Positions 52,199-61,793 of a DNA stretch of 64,000 nt are shown here, in pieces. Position numbers and translations under genes: made by a program. The stretch's first letter is position 1; every line of letters starts with the position of its first letter. The stretch covers positions 215,464 to 279,463 of the forward strand of contig JAOAPY010000005.1 in assembly GCA_025463135.1 (NCBI GenBank), read 5' to 3'. The DNA is from Acidobacteriota bacterium (lineage in GTDB: Bacteria; Acidobacteriota; Blastocatellia; Pyrinomonadales; Pyrinomonadaceae). The notes beneath the pieces were generated by a model. It did no database searches. It was not told where the DNA came from and saw nothing but the letters and a program-made list of their open reading frames with translations.

Positions 52199-53965
52199 TC
52201 AAAACCTTAAGGAGATACCGCCCCGAACCGAACGGCGAGTGGTACTGACCAGTGTCAGAATCTCGCCGTTATCCGTGCTGGGCTGGGTGTCGAGAAGATT
52301 CCGGGCATCAATAATCGCTTCAGCGTGGAGGGGTAGACCAAACGTCGGCAAGTCCTGCGTGACCTGGATGCTCAACGAGGGATCATAGACGCCAAGCCGG
52401 CCGGCGAAGGGATCGATTGCGAAAACAGTGGCGTCGCGCGAGAAACGAAAAACGGTGCGTACGTGCGTGCCCCGACTGAGGCCCGCGCCTAACTGCAGGG
52501 CGGCTGTTTGGAAGAAGCCATTTTGAAAAAGCCCTCCCGGAGAGGTGATGCCGCGTGATGACAGACGTTGACCGCGCCCGAATGAGTAGCCGGCCGAAGC
52601 GGTCCAAACGCTGTTAAGGCGTCGAGTGTAGACCACCCGCACGCCGCGCGCCGAGCCCTGCTGGTTGGCCACGTTGGTGAGGGCGTCACCCGCGACTCCG
52701 GAAAAAGCAGACAACGGCATGCTCATGAGGCCCACGCCGCGGCCCGATGTTGTGTCGAGGAAAGCAGTTGCTTCCACGTTCGAATCATTGTCAAGAACTC
52801 GCTCGGCCCCGATTTCAAAGCGGCGGCTGCGCGCCATCACGGCCTGGCCGTCGACGAAAGCAACCGGTTGCGTGTTGGCGCCGGTAAATACGATCTGCTG
52901 ACCTTCGAATCCGGCGACGCTTTGGACATTGGTTTCATCGCCACCGGGAGCATAAGCAGCCTTTAGACGAGTGCGCGCATTAGCGTCAAACTGAATACCA
53001 AAACGCGGAGTCAACGAATGCGCGCCGCCGGCTCCGATAAAGCGCGAATAGTCGAGTCCAAGAACGATAACCACGCCGTCTCGGACTACCCATTCGTCAA
53101 TTGCGCGCACGGAAAACTGGCCAAGATTCCGATCGCCTTCCTCTTTCCTGGTGGGAGCAATCGGATTACCAAGGCGCATTCCGCCTACGCCGACGTTGAC
53201 GCGATGCCGATTGCCGGCACGGACCAGACCCTTTACTTCAAAACGTTGTGGGGCGTGGGAACTGCTTCCGGTTTGGCCTGCAAATATTAAGTCGACACTC
53301 TCGCTGGCGGGCATCGCCACCGCGAAATTCATTCCCACAAAGCCAGGGTCGGAAGCGCCACCGGCAAAATAGGACTCGATGACAGCCTGCGTGCGTGTTC
53401 TCTTGATGCTTTCCTCGCGACTGGCAGCAGCGTCGTCTCCAGCTGCCTCAGCCTCTGCGCGCTCATTGGCAGCGGTTTCGGCTGCGAGGATGGCCCTGAT
53501 GGTTTCGTCCGCGCCTTCCTGGGCCTGGAAAATGGAGCGTTGGCTTTGGGCTGCTCTGAGTCGCCACTTGACATCGTCGCGATCGCGTCGCCGTTCCGGG
53601 AGGGTGCGGCCGGAACCTGCCGGCTCAAGGTTGAATTTGTAAATCAACTCCTGGGAGGCACGCACCTCTACGGCATCGAACACGACTTCATTAAAGCCCT
53701 GAGCGATGGCCCGGATGTCGTAACGACCGGGTAAGATCCGCGCGCTGAATTTACCACCAGCATCGGTGCGCGCCTGTTTGCTTACCGCTTTAGTGCCTTC
53801 TTTGATCAGCGAGATGACTGCTCCCGCCAGCGGATTACCTTTACTGTCTTTGACCGATCCCGTAATCGTGGCCAGCGAGCCTTTGTTGGCGCGCGCCACG
53901 TCAGCCAGGCCCAGGAAGGCGACTGCAAAAACCAGCGCGGCGCTGATACTCGAGATTTTCTTCAT
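52199..53965 (-). CDS. Outer-membrane beta-barrel protein with carboxypeptidase-regulatory N-terminus
   Basis: About 588 residues with signal peptide (MKKISSISAALVFAVAFLGLADVARA) and a CarboxypepD_reg-like domain (ATITGSVKDSKGNPLAGAVISLIKEG). A helical charged stretch follows (~110-230), and then a long beta-strand-rich region ending in LRF. A C-terminal Phe with alternating hydrophobic residues is the outer-membrane assembly signal. It resembles TonB-dependent receptors without a normal plug domain. Substrate unknown. ATG 53965 has AGGAGA upstream; the earlier frame lacks a signal peptide. Confidence 0.78.
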   Translation of the reverse strand: MKKISSISAALVFAVAFLGLADVARANKGSLATITGSVKDSKGNPLAGAVISLIKEGTKAVSKQARTDAGGKFSARILPGRYDIRAIAQGFNEVVFDAVEVRASQELIYKFNLEPAGSGRTLPERRRDRDDVKWRLRAAQSQRSIFQAQEGADETIRAILAAETAANERAEAEAAGDDAAASREESIKRTRTQAVIESYFAGGASDPGFVGMNFAVAMPASESVDLIFAGQTGSSSHAPQRFEVKGLVRAGNRHRVNVGVGGMRLGNPIAPTRKEEGDRNLGQFSVRAIDEWVVRDGVVIVLGLDYSRFIGAGGAHSLTPRFGIQFDANARTRLKAAYAPGGDETNVQSVAGFEGQQIVFTGANTQPVAFVDGQAVMARSRRFEIGAERVLDNDSNVEATAFLDTTSGRGVGLMSMPLSAFSGVAGDALTNVANQQGSARGVRVVYTRRLNSVWTASAGYSFGRGQRLSSRGITSPGGLFQNGFFQTAALQLGAGLSRGTHVRTVFRFSRDATVFAIDPFAGRLGVYDPSLSIQVTQDLPTFGLPLHAEAIIDARNLLDTQPSTDNGEILTLVSTTRRSVRGGISLRF

Positions 53966-54742
53966 CGCGGTGCTATCTCCTGATGCTCCTGTGCCGAGGG
54001 GCCAGGAGCCACGGTTAAAGCGATGACGTACTTTGGGTATGTGCAATGCGGGAAAGCTTCTCGTAAAGATTAATCCTGCTCCAGACGCACACGCCAAAGC
54101 TGCTTATGGAAAGCGCGCGGTTCTGTCGAGGAGACTTGACCGGAACCAATTGAAAGCACGACATTTTCCGCTATTGATGTAACGAGTGTCAAGGAAATGG
54201 CCTGCGTATTTAGCTTATCCCGATGTCATCCGCCAGTTAAGGTGCGCTTTCAGACCTCAGAGGTTGCTAGCGTTGGGACATTAATAGGGATTCGCGGCCC
54301 GCCTGTTCAAGCGACGGAGTTGTGGGCTAGTTCTGTATTGACAGAGTATCTTCGATTAATTTCACCTCGCCGCATAGCGGCCAAATGTTAATAGACACGG
54401 CTACTAAAATTGACCTCCAAGCTCCGAAGGAGCGAAATAGTGGGCTGGAAACGACCATTTCGCTCCCATACGGATCTGACAGCATCGCCAGGACACTATC
54501 TTCTATAAACCTTCGGCTTTCAGGGTATTGAGGCAACGGCTCTGGCAGCAGATTGTCGCCTTCGTATCCGGGGCAAAGCACAACAGAACACGTTATTATC
54601 AACCCGCTGTAAGAGTGCCTTAGAGTCAAACCAACAGGCTAACAGATCACGACCATAGGGTGACCCTTCCTTGACACTCTTTCAGGCCGAACCGTATCAT
54701 CTCCGTTTCCGTTGAAGGCACGGAACTTCGCCTGGTTGTCAT
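53966..54742. other. Long intergenic region before ffh
   Basis: 777 bases without a supported gene, lying between divergent genes. It must hold promoters for both. At 54421-54475 a repeat-like module GCTCCGAAGGAGCGAAAT pairs with ATTTCGCTCC, a loose inverted repeat. No RNA gene such as ffs was recognised. Confidence 0.5.
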
Positions 54743-56245
54743 ATGTTTGAGTCGCTTTCGGACAAGCTTAAGCGGACCCTGAAAAACCTGCGCGGCGAAG
54801 GGGTGCTGACGAGGGAACACGTAGATGCCGCTTTGCGCGAGATCCGGCTGGCGCTGCTGGAAGCGGATGTTAACTACAAGGTAGCCAAAGACTTTATTGC
54901 TTCGGTCAAGGAAAAGGCCGAAGGCCAGCAGGTTTGGCAGGAACTGAAGCCGTCCGAACAAGTCGTTAAGATTGTTTTCGATGAGCTGGTAAGTTTGCTC
55001 GGCGGCCAATCGTCGCGACTGGTCTTTACCAGGCAGATTCCCAATGTGGTTATGATTGTCGGGCTGCAAGGCTCAGGCAAGACCACTTCGACCGGGAAAA
55101 TCGCGCGCTGGTTGGCGCTGAATCAGGATCGGAAACCGCTGCTGGTATCGGTTGACGTTTATCGGCCCGCCGCGCGCGAACAGTTAAAGGTCATCGCTAA
55201 AGCGACGGGCCAGCAGATCTTTGAACAGTCAGACACGAACGATCCGTTGACGCTGGTGCGGGCGGCTTACAAGCACGCACAGCAAGTCGGATTCGACACG
55301 CTCTTAATCGATACCGCCGGCCGGCTGCACATCGACGACGAGTTGATGGATGAACTCGAGCGCATCAAGGCCGAAACGCATCCAGTCGAGGTACTGTTTG
55401 TCGCCGATGCCATGACCGGACAGGACGCGGTTCGTTCCGCGGAAGAGTTTCACCGGCGCGTCGGGATCACGGGTGTCGTCTTGACCAAGATGGATGGCGA
55501 TGCTCGCGGTGGTGCCGCGCTCTCCATCAAACAGGTTATCGGTCAACCGGTAAAGTTTGTGGGCGTCGGCGAAAAGTACGATGCGCTCGAACCTTTTTAT
55601 CCGGATCGTGTGGCCCAGCGAATTCTCGGGATGGGCGACGTCCTTTCGCTGATCGAAGAGGTCCAGTCAAAGGTCGATCAATCCGAAGCCGAAGAGCAGC
55701 TCAAAAAGCTACAGAAGAACGAATTCACCTTGGATGACTTTCGTTCGCAGTTGCGACAAGTCAAGAAGCTCGGTTCTTTCTCAAAGATCATGAAGCTGTT
55801 GCCGGATCAACTGCTCGGAGGCATGGGTATGCCGCAGCTGACCGACGAGCAGTCGGTGACGATGGAGAAAGAGTTGAAACGCACCGAGGCGATTATCGAC
55901 TCGATGACCCGGGTGGAGCGAACCGATCACCGCATCCTGAATGCCAATCGGCGCCGTCGCATTGCGCGCGGATCCGGAACGACGGTGGCTGAAGTCAATC
56001 AGCTCATCAAGCAGTACACGGAAATGCGGCAGATGATGAGGCAGTTTTCGGCCTCGGGTCTGTTCGGCGGCGGCGGTGGTGGCGGGTTAAAAGGAAAGAT
56101 GATGCGGCGCGTAGCCGGTATGGCCGGTGTTCCTAATCTTTCGGGATTAGGGGGCGATAATGGCGGCGAGTTGCCCACGGGGCAATTGCCGGCGGGGCCG
56201 TCACGTAAGAAATTAAAAAAGAAGCGGAAGAAGAAGAGACACTGA
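54743..56245 (+). CDS. ffh: Signal recognition particle protein Ffh
   Basis: 500-residue GTPase that binds 4.5S RNA and hydrophobic signal sequences and delivers ribosomes to FtsY at the membrane. Domains in order: N domain (FESLSDKLKRTLKNLRGEGVLTREHVDAAL), G domain with P-loop GLQGSGKTTSTGK, DTAGRLHID and TKMDGDARGG, and a C-terminal M domain (FTLDDFRSQLRQVKKLG and a glycine/methionine-rich end). The tail is Lys-rich. It opens the ffh-rpsP-khpA-rimM-trmD-rplS operon, the usual order in many bacteria. Start ATG 54743. Confidence 0.97.
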   Translation: MFESLSDKLKRTLKNLRGEGVLTREHVDAALREIRLALLEADVNYKVAKDFIASVKEKAEGQQVWQELKPSEQVVKIVFDELVSLLGGQSSRLVFTRQIPNVVMIVGLQGSGKTTSTGKIARWLALNQDRKPLLVSVDVYRPAAREQLKVIAKATGQQIFEQSDTNDPLTLVRAAYKHAQQVGFDTLLIDTAGRLHIDDELMDELERIKAETHPVEVLFVADAMTGQDAVRSAEEFHRRVGITGVVLTKMDGDARGGAALSIKQVIGQPVKFVGVGEKYDALEPFYPDRVAQRILGMGDVLSLIEEVQSKVDQSEAEEQLKKLQKNEFTLDDFRSQLRQVKKLGSFSKIMKLLPDQLLGGMGMPQLTDEQSVTMEKELKRTEAIIDSMTRVERTDHRILNANRRRRIARGSGTTVAEVNQLIKQYTEMRQMMRQFSASGLFGGGGGGGLKGKMMRRVAGMAGVPNLSGLGGDNGGELPTGQLPAGPSRKKLKKKRKKKRH

Positions 56246-56248
56246 ACT

Positions 56249-56330
56249 TGTCCGACAAACTTCAGCTTGTCGTGATTCGACGAAACAGGATTGATGGGTA
56301 AATAACGACAAACTGAAGTTTGTCGGACAA
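56249..56330. repeat. REPIN-like doublet between ffh and rpsP
   Basis: TGTCCGACAAACTTCAGCTT (56249 on) and the inverted CGACAAACTGAAGTTTGTCG followed by GACA (56306-56329) enclose a 33-base centre. The element sits inside an essential housekeeping operon, 20 bases upstream of the rpsP start codon, so it is transcribed. Confidence 0.85.
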
Positions 56331-56349
56331 CTTAGCGGAGGGTGAAGAA

Positions 56350-56622
56350 TTGTTAGCCATTAGCTTGATGCGCACAGGCGCGAAGAAGAAACCTTCATAT
56401 CGCATCGTGGTGAAGGAAAAGCGTTCCAAGCGCGACGGCGCTTATCTCGAGAATCTGGGTACCTATAGCCCGACGCGACCTACCGGTGATATCAACCTGG
56501 ATTTGGATCGGGTTCGATATTGGATTGGCAAGGGAGCGCAGCCGACCGACACCGTGAACCGCCTCATCAAGGCGAGTGAGAAAGCACAAGCGGCGGCGCC
56601 TGCAACTTCCGCGTCTGCTTAG
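56350..56622 (+). CDS. rpsP: 30S ribosomal protein bS16
   Basis: Small-subunit ribosomal protein of 90 residues that helps assemble the 16S rRNA body. The sequence LAISLMRTGAKKKPSYRIVVKEKRSKRDGAYLENLGTYSPTRP matches S16. The start is TTG at 56350, seven bases after GGAGGG (56337-56342). Reading TTG as the start gives MLAISLMRTGAKK, matching family starts (MLAIRLMR). The upstream reading frame begins inside a REPIN palindrome and is not used. Confidence 0.93.
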   Translation: MLAISLMRTGAKKKPSYRIVVKEKRSKRDGAYLENLGTYSPTRPTGDINLDLDRVRYWIGKGAQPTDTVNRLIKASEKAQAAAPATSASA

Positions 56623-56671
56623 TCGAGTCCTGAGGCGCGACTTTCTGATTTGAACGCGTGCCGGCTTTAGT

Positions 56672-56932
56672 ATGCGAGATACTGTCGAACTCATCGTTAA
56701 GGCACTGGTGGACGACCAGCAGTCGGTGGACGTGCGAGAAATCGATCGCGGCGGATTGACTTTGATTGAGATTCGCGTGGCCGCCGACGATATGGGCAAA
56801 GTCATTGGCAAGCAGGGTCGCACAGTGCGCGCCCTGCGTTCGCTGGTGACTGCTGTCGGAGTCAAGCGCAAACGCCGCCTCGCTTTGGAAATAGTTGAAA
56901 CGGCGACGGCAGGGCAAGAAGTTGCCGAGTGA
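56672..56932 (+). CDS. khpA: KH-domain RNA-binding protein KhpA
   Basis: 86-residue single KH-domain RNA-binding protein (DDMGKVIGKQGRTVRALRSLV holds the GxxG loop IGKQG). In other bacteria KhpA works with KhpB (EloR/Jag) in RNA binding linked to cell elongation. Genes of this family commonly sit between rpsP and rimM, as here. No khpB is in the window. Confidence 0.93.
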   Translation: MRDTVELIVKALVDDQQSVDVREIDRGGLTLIEIRVAADDMGKVIGKQGRTVRALRSLVTAVGVKRKRRLALEIVETATAGQEVAE

Positions 56933-57482
56933 AAGTACAAAACAAACCGCGCTCGACGACACGCCGATTGAGTCTTTTGTAATTGTGGCCAGGGCGGTCA
57001 GGCCCAAAGGATTGAAAGGCGAAGTAGTCGCGGAACTACTAACCGACTTTCCCGAACGTTTCAAACAGATCGATCAGTTCTTTGCCATCTCTCCGCGGGG
57101 AGAACGAATAGCCGTTAAGCTGGAGCGGTTCAGCTTTCAGAAGGATCGCGTTGTGTTCAAGTTGGCGGGCTTCGATTCGGTGGAATCGGCGGGCACCCTG
57201 GTGGGTTATGAATTCGTGGTGCCGGAGTCAGAAAGAGTCGAGCTTGGCGAAGATGAATTCTATGACTGGGAACTCGAGGGATGTCGCGTCGAAACTGTTA
57301 GCGGTCAGATGATCGGCACCGTAACCGGAGTGTTGCGGACGGGCGCCGCCAACCTACTGGTCGTCAAAGATGAAAACCGGCCGGAAGTTTTAATCCCGAT
57401 GGTCGCTTCAATCCTGACCGGCATCGATAGGGAAGAAAAGCTGATCAAGATCGATCCGCCGGAAGGGCTTCTGGAGTTATAG
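56922..57482 (+). CDS. rimM: 16S rRNA processing protein RimM
   Basis: 186-residue assembly factor for the 30S head region, which binds S19. The N-terminal domain has IVARAVRPKGLKGEVVAELLTDFPERF, then a PRC-barrel region DEFYDWELEGCRVETVSGQMIGTVTGV and the C-terminal VLIPMVASILTGIDREEKLIKIDPPEGLLEL. It starts as TTG 56922 within the end of khpA, with a weak AGGG site; khpA and rimM therefore overlap by 11 bases. A longer start inside khpA is possible. Confidence 0.9.
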   Translation: MPSESTKQTALDDTPIESFVIVARAVRPKGLKGEVVAELLTDFPERFKQIDQFFAISPRGERIAVKLERFSFQKDRVVFKLAGFDSVESAGTLVGYEFVVPESERVELGEDEFYDWELEGCRVETVSGQMIGTVTGVLRTGAANLLVVKDENRPEVLIPMVASILTGIDREEKLIKIDPPEGLLEL

Positions 57483-57507
57483 GTCTCTTATTAGGTCTTT
57501 GGTTTTG

Positions 57508-57607
57508 GGTCTTTGGTCTTTGAATTCTTTTGCGATGATTGAGTGTGCAAGAGCAAAAGGATCTCTCGGGGGCGAATGCAAAAACCAAAGTTCAAAGACC
57601 AAAGACC
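57508..57607 (+). repeat. Perfect 17-base inverted repeat before trmD
   Basis: GGTCTTTGGTCTTTGAA (57508-57524) and TTCAAAGACCAAAGACC (57591-57607) are perfect inverted copies, separated by 66 bases, between rimM and trmD. They could fold into a long hairpin in the operon mRNA just before the trmD start at 57621. Confidence 0.85.
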
Positions 57608-57620
57608 AAACTCCAAACGC

Positions 57621-58322
57621 ATGCGCTTTGACATCATCACCATTTTCCCGGAGTTTTTTGGTGAAGCCTTTGACCACGGCATCATTCGGCGCGCTCGTGC
57701 TGCTGGATTGGTTGAAGTAGAAGCGCACGACTTGCGCAGTTGGACCAGCGACAAGCACCGCATGGTGGACGATCGACCGTTCGGCGGCGGCGACGGAATG
57801 GTGCTCAAGCCCGAACCGATCTTTGCAGCAGTCGAAGCCCTGACGGGATCGAGCCGGCGCGAAGATTACAACCCGCGCACTCGGGTCGTTCTGCTTTCGC
57901 CACAAGGCAAGGTCCTGACGCAGGCGATGGCGTCGGAATTTGTGCAGGACACGGAGCACCTGGTCCTGATTTGCGGTCGTTATGAAGGTGTCGACGAGCG
58001 AGTTGCGGACGCGCTGGTGACAGACGAAATCTCAATTGGAGATTACATCCTTTCCGGAGGTGAACCAGCGGCGTTGGTCCTGGTGGATGCGATTACGCGT
58101 TTGTTACCGGGCGCGCTGGGCAGTGAGACCTCGGCGTTGAATGAATCGTTTTCAGCGGGCCTGCTTGATTGCCCGCAATACACTCGCCCGCCGGAGTTTA
58201 AGGGAATGCAGGTGCCGGATGTTTTGCTGGGCGGGAATCACGCAGAGATCGCGCGTTGGCGGCGCGAAGCGGCGCTGGATAAGACGGCCCGCAATCGTCC
58301 GGATCTTTTGAAGAAGAACTAA
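57621..58322 (+). CDS. trmD: tRNA (guanine-N1)-methyltransferase TrmD
   Basis: 233-residue SPOUT-class enzyme that methylates G37 of tRNAs with S-adenosylmethionine, preventing frameshifts. Conserved segments: [78 protein letters not shown] and [30 protein letters not shown]. These contain the trefoil-knot SAM site and the catalytic residues. Start ATG 57621 gives the standard N-terminus; earlier frames lie in the inverted repeat. Confidence 0.97.
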   Translation: MRFDIITIFPEFFGEAFDHGIIRRARAAGLVEVEAHDLRSWTSDKHRMVDDRPFGGGDGMVLKPEPIFAAVEALTGSSRREDYNPRTRVVLLSPQGKVLTQAMASEFVQDTEHLVLICGRYEGVDERVADALVTDEISIGDYILSGGEPAALVLVDAITRLLPGALGSETSALNESFSAGLLDCPQYTRPPEFKGMQVPDVLLGGNHAEIARWRREAALDKTARNRPDLLKKN

Positions 58323-58360
58323 TACGAAATTGATAAGCAGGTTTCTTTCAGGAGTCAGTT

Positions 58361-58759
58361 ATGAATCGATTAGATAGCGTTGAAAAAATACAGTTGCGCT
58401 CGAACGTTCCAGACTTTCAACCCGGTGACACGGTCCGGGTGCATGTCCGTATCAAAGAATCGGAAACCAAGGAACGTCTCCAGGCCTTTGAAGGCGTGTG
58501 CATAGCGCGCAAGCACGGCGGCGCCCGCGAGACCATTACCGTTCGCAAGACAAGTTTCGGTATCGGTGTCGAAAGGATTTTTCCGCTGCACGCCACTATC
58601 GTTGATCACATTGATGTGGTGAAGCGTGGCCGAGTACGGCGCGCCAAGCTTTATTACCTGCGCGAGTTGCGCGGCAAGGCGGCCCGCATCCGCGAGCGCG
58701 ACACCCGCACTAAAACTACTGATGCTCAAACGGCGGCGGCCTCGGGCAAAGCCAAGTAG
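58361..58759 (+). CDS. rplS: 50S ribosomal protein bL19
   Basis: 132-residue large-subunit protein at the 30S-50S interface. Recognised by [62 protein letters not shown] and [25 protein letters not shown] Thr/Ala/Lys-rich tail is extended slightly beyond many homologues. It ends the ffh-rplS operon. A clear GGAGT lies before the ATG. Confidence 0.97.
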   Translation: MNRLDSVEKIQLRSNVPDFQPGDTVRVHVRIKESETKERLQAFEGVCIARKHGGARETITVRKTSFGIGVERIFPLHATIVDHIDVVKRGRVRRAKLYYLRELRGKAARIRERDTRTKTTDAQTAAASGKAK

Positions 58760-59027
58760 TTTTCGGGGATGGACCTCCACTCCGCAGGCTGCACATCAGC
58801 TTGCGGTTCCGTTTAGAAGGTGGACTTGTCCGCCCGGCGTTTAGTGGAAAGCAACGGATCATTCTCCCTTTATCGTTTGACATCTGCCATTTTCACCGCG
58901 GGAACGACTCTGCTCTTTGCATCCTGTGGAAATCACCTGATGTAACACCCAGAGTCGCCCTTGGACTCCACACGCCTGCCTTCAAAGTTGAATCCGCGAG
59001 TGACAAATCTGAAATGATAAATGGAAA
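58760..59027. other. Intergenic gap
   Basis: These 268 bases between rplS and the glycosyltransferase show no repeat from the families described here and no strong terminator that I can identify. Confidence 0.4.
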
Positions 59028-60167
59028 ATGGTCCCTCCCCTCCGCATAGCCATCGACGCCCATTCGGTTGGCACTCAGCTGGCCGGTAACGAAACCTACG
59101 CAGTCAATCTCATCGAATCGCTGGCAGCGATCGATTCAGTCAATACCTACACCCTTTATGTGACGCGTCGCGAGGCGGTAGATCGCTTTCGCGGCCGCTG
59201 GCCCAACTTTTCCGTGGTGCGCACCCTGCCGCACAGCCCGTTGGTCCGCATCCCTCTGACCCTGAGTGCCGAGTTGCGTCGTAATCCGGTGGATGTGCTG
59301 CACGTGCAGTTTACCGCGCCGCCACTGGCACCTTGTCCGGTTGTGGTGAGCATCCACGACCTTTCTTTTGAGCACTTGCCGGAGACTTTCAAGCGCCGCA
59401 GCCGGATGCAACTGCGCCTTACTGTGCGCCGATCGGCGCGCAACGCGACGCATATCCTCGCTCTCTCAGAAAGTGTGCGCCGGGACATAATTGCAACGTA
59501 CAAAATTGATCCCGAACTCGTCACTGCAATCCCCCTGGCCGCGCCTGAACACTTCGGTCCGGTCACGAATGAGAAGGAACTACAACGAGTACGACATACT
59601 TATGCAATAACCGGGGATTACATCCTTTCGGTTGGATCTATTCAACCTCGGAAGAATCTGAAGCGTCTGGTTGGCGCTTACGCCCGCTTGCACGCGGAAC
59701 GTCCCGGAGTTAAGCTTCCCAGTCTCGTCCTGGTGGGCAAGAGAGCCTGGCTTTATGGTGAAACGCTCCGCGCCATCGAGCAAAGCGGCGTTGGCGATAA
59801 GATAGTTCTAACCGATTATGTGACAGAAGAAGACTTGCCGGCGCTATACTCAGGAGCGGTTTGTTTCGTTTATCCTTCGTATTTCGAAGGATTCGGCCTG
59901 CCCCCCCTGGAAGCAATGAAATGTGGTGCTCCGGTAATCGTCGGTAACAGGACCAGCCTGCCCGAAGTAGTGAGTGATGCCGGCTTGCTGGTTGATCCAT
60001 TTGACGAAGGGGACATCGCGGCGGCTTTGACCCGTCTTATCGATAATCCAGACCTTCGCGAGGATCTGCGCGTCAAAGGTCTGAAACGTGCCGCCAACTT
60101 CAACTGGTACGACACCGCCAGACGAACGCTAAAGGTATACGAACAGGTAGCTGTACGGAACGGTTGA
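59028..60167 (+). CDS. Glycosyltransferase family 4
   Basis: 379-residue GT-B enzyme of the GT4 family, which transfers a sugar from a nucleotide sugar to a growing glycan. Features: N-terminal RIAIDAHSVGTQLAGNETYAVNLIESLA, LHVQFTAPPLAPCPVVVSIHD, then nucleotide-binding C-domain DYILSVGSIQPRKNLKRLVGAYARLH and YPSYFEGFGLPPLEAMKCGAPVIVGNRTSLPEVVSDAGLLVDP, which contains the GT4 EX7E motif. Product unknown. The next glycosyltransferase begins 76 bases downstream on the same strand. Confidence 0.92.
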   Translation: MVPPLRIAIDAHSVGTQLAGNETYAVNLIESLAAIDSVNTYTLYVTRREAVDRFRGRWPNFSVVRTLPHSPLVRIPLTLSAELRRNPVDVLHVQFTAPPLAPCPVVVSIHDLSFEHLPETFKRRSRMQLRLTVRRSARNATHILALSESVRRDIIATYKIDPELVTAIPLAAPEHFGPVTNEKELQRVRHTYAITGDYILSVGSIQPRKNLKRLVGAYARLHAERPGVKLPSLVLVGKRAWLYGETLRAIEQSGVGDKIVLTDYVTEEDLPALYSGAVCFVYPSYFEGFGLPPLEAMKCGAPVIVGNRTSLPEVVSDAGLLVDPFDEGDIAAALTRLIDNPDLREDLRVKGLKRAANFNWYDTARRTLKVYEQVAVRNG

Positions 60168-60243
60168 GCCCAATTGATCGCCCGGAGTGATTCGCCCGCG
60201 AGTTGAAATCGGAACTCGCCTACGTCTCAGACGTGCAAAGGAA

Positions 60244-61434
60244 ATGAGAATAGCTATTCTCGGAACTCGCGGCATCCCGGCCAGCTACGGCGGCTTTGAA
60301 ACCTTCGCCGAACATCTTTCCACCAGACTGGCAGCGCGCGGGCACGCCGTCACCGTTTATTGTCGAGCTCACTACGTTTCGCCTCGCCAACTCGAGTATC
60401 AGGGCGTTCGCCTGCGGATTCTACCTACCATCCGCCACAAGTATTTTGACACCGTAGTCCATACATTCCTGTCAGCGCTGGATGCGGCGCCGCGTCGCTT
60501 TGATGCCGCCTTGATCTGTAATGCAGCCAATGCTCCGTTTGCGCCGCTGCTGCGTCTGACCGGCACACCCGTGGCTATTAATGTCGACGGTCTGGAACAC
60601 AAGCGCAAAAAATGGAACTGGATTGGACGCCAGTATTACCTGCTGACGGAAAGGCTCGCCACGATACTGCCCAACAAGACTGTCACGGATGCAGGCGTGA
60701 TCAAGGATTACTATCTGAGCAGGTACAATGCGGCTTCAACCATGATTGCTTATGGTTCAGAGGTTGAGCGTCGTCCCAATCCCGATGTCGTGCGCCGCTG
60801 GCGTGTCGAGCCCAATCGCTACGTGCTTTACGTTTCTCGTCTCGAGCCGGAGAACAATGCGCATCTGGTAATCGAAGCCTTCAAGAAAGTCAGAACGGCC
60901 CACCGCCTCTTAATAGTCGGCGATGCTCCCTACGCACACGATTACATTGCCGATCTGAAAGCGCGCGCGCGCGGAGACAAGCGCATCATCTTCACAGGAT
61001 TTGTTTTTGGGCAGGACTATCGCGCCTTGCAGCAGAACGCTTACTGCTATGTGCACGCCACTGAAGTCGGGGGTACGCATCCGGCGCTGCTCGAAGCGAT
61101 GGGCTTTGGCAACTGCGTGCTCACGCTGGCGGCACCCGAAAACCTGGAAGCGGTTGGTGACGCCGCCATCCCTTACAACGACGAAAGCGACCTGGCCCGC
61201 AAACTCCAGCGCGTGCTGCGCGACGGCTCCCTGGTCCATTCTTTCCGCCATCGCGCCCAGACCCGCGTCCAGGAACACTACACCTGGGACCGCGTCGTCG
61301 ATCAATACGAACAACTCTTTGCCGAGATGGCCAGGGTTTCCTTACCGACAGTGCCTCAAAAGCTGCCTATGTCGATTTTGTCAGAGCGAAGCGAGGCTGC
61401 GAGTCCATCAGCAGCAGTTGCTAAATCCGCCTAG
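60244..61434 (+). CDS. Glycosyltransferase (DUF1972/GT4, rhamnosyltransferase-like)
   Basis: 396-residue GT-B enzyme. The N-terminal DUF1972 motif is RIAILGTRGIPASYGGFETFAEHLSTRLAARGHAVTVYCR, then NVDGLEHKRKKWNWIGRQYYLLTERLA. The C-terminal domain has YVLYVSRLEPENNAHLVIEAFKKV and VHATEVGGTHPALLEAMGFGNCVLTLAAPENLEAVGDAA. This combination is typical of rhamnosyl- or related sugar transferases in polysaccharide synthesis. It probably acts with the preceding gene in surface glycan synthesis. Confidence 0.9.
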   Translation: MRIAILGTRGIPASYGGFETFAEHLSTRLAARGHAVTVYCRAHYVSPRQLEYQGVRLRILPTIRHKYFDTVVHTFLSALDAAPRRFDAALICNAANAPFAPLLRLTGTPVAINVDGLEHKRKKWNWIGRQYYLLTERLATILPNKTVTDAGVIKDYYLSRYNAASTMIAYGSEVERRPNPDVVRRWRVEPNRYVLYVSRLEPENNAHLVIEAFKKVRTAHRLLIVGDAPYAHDYIADLKARARGDKRIIFTGFVFGQDYRALQQNAYCYVHATEVGGTHPALLEAMGFGNCVLTLAAPENLEAVGDAAIPYNDESDLARKLQRVLRDGSLVHSFRHRAQTRVQEHYTWDRVVDQYEQLFAEMARVSLPTVPQKLPMSILSERSEAASPSAAVAKSA

Positions 61435-61793
61435 AGAATCCGCAGATTACCCTGATTGGGTTAAGACCTCATCCAACCCGGCACTGATCCCTTCTCTGCT
61501 CTGCCTTCATAGTCGTGTAATCCGCAATCTGCGGATTCACTTTTTCCTGGATAGAATTTTCTCGTTCCTCATTGGTCATCAGCAGGAGCATTTGTTGGTC
61601 CATGGACCAGCGAGTGCTCAACATTCCTTGCGCAAAAGGGTCCTTGGGGAGTAATGTTCGGGAAAACTCGGTTGGCTATGCTCCTCAAACAAGAAGCTCA
61701 AGCACCAGAGATTGCCGACCGAAGCTTAGGCGTCGTCCGATGACCAGGCGTCAGCCCATCCTCGGATTACTCGCCGGCAGGAGGTGCCAAATC
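61435..61793. other. Gap with terminator
   Basis: 359 bases with a terminator at 61519-61545. An outer inverted arm GAATCCGCAGATTA (61437-61450) also matches the right arm of that hairpin, giving an alternative larger fold. Nothing else is identified. Confidence 0.55.
61519..61545 (+). terminator. Rho-independent terminator
   Basis: AATCCGC and GCGGATT enclose the five-base loop AATCT, and TTTTT begins three bases later. It lies about 85 bases after the glycosyltransferase stop codon and should end the two-gene unit. Confidence 0.75.
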
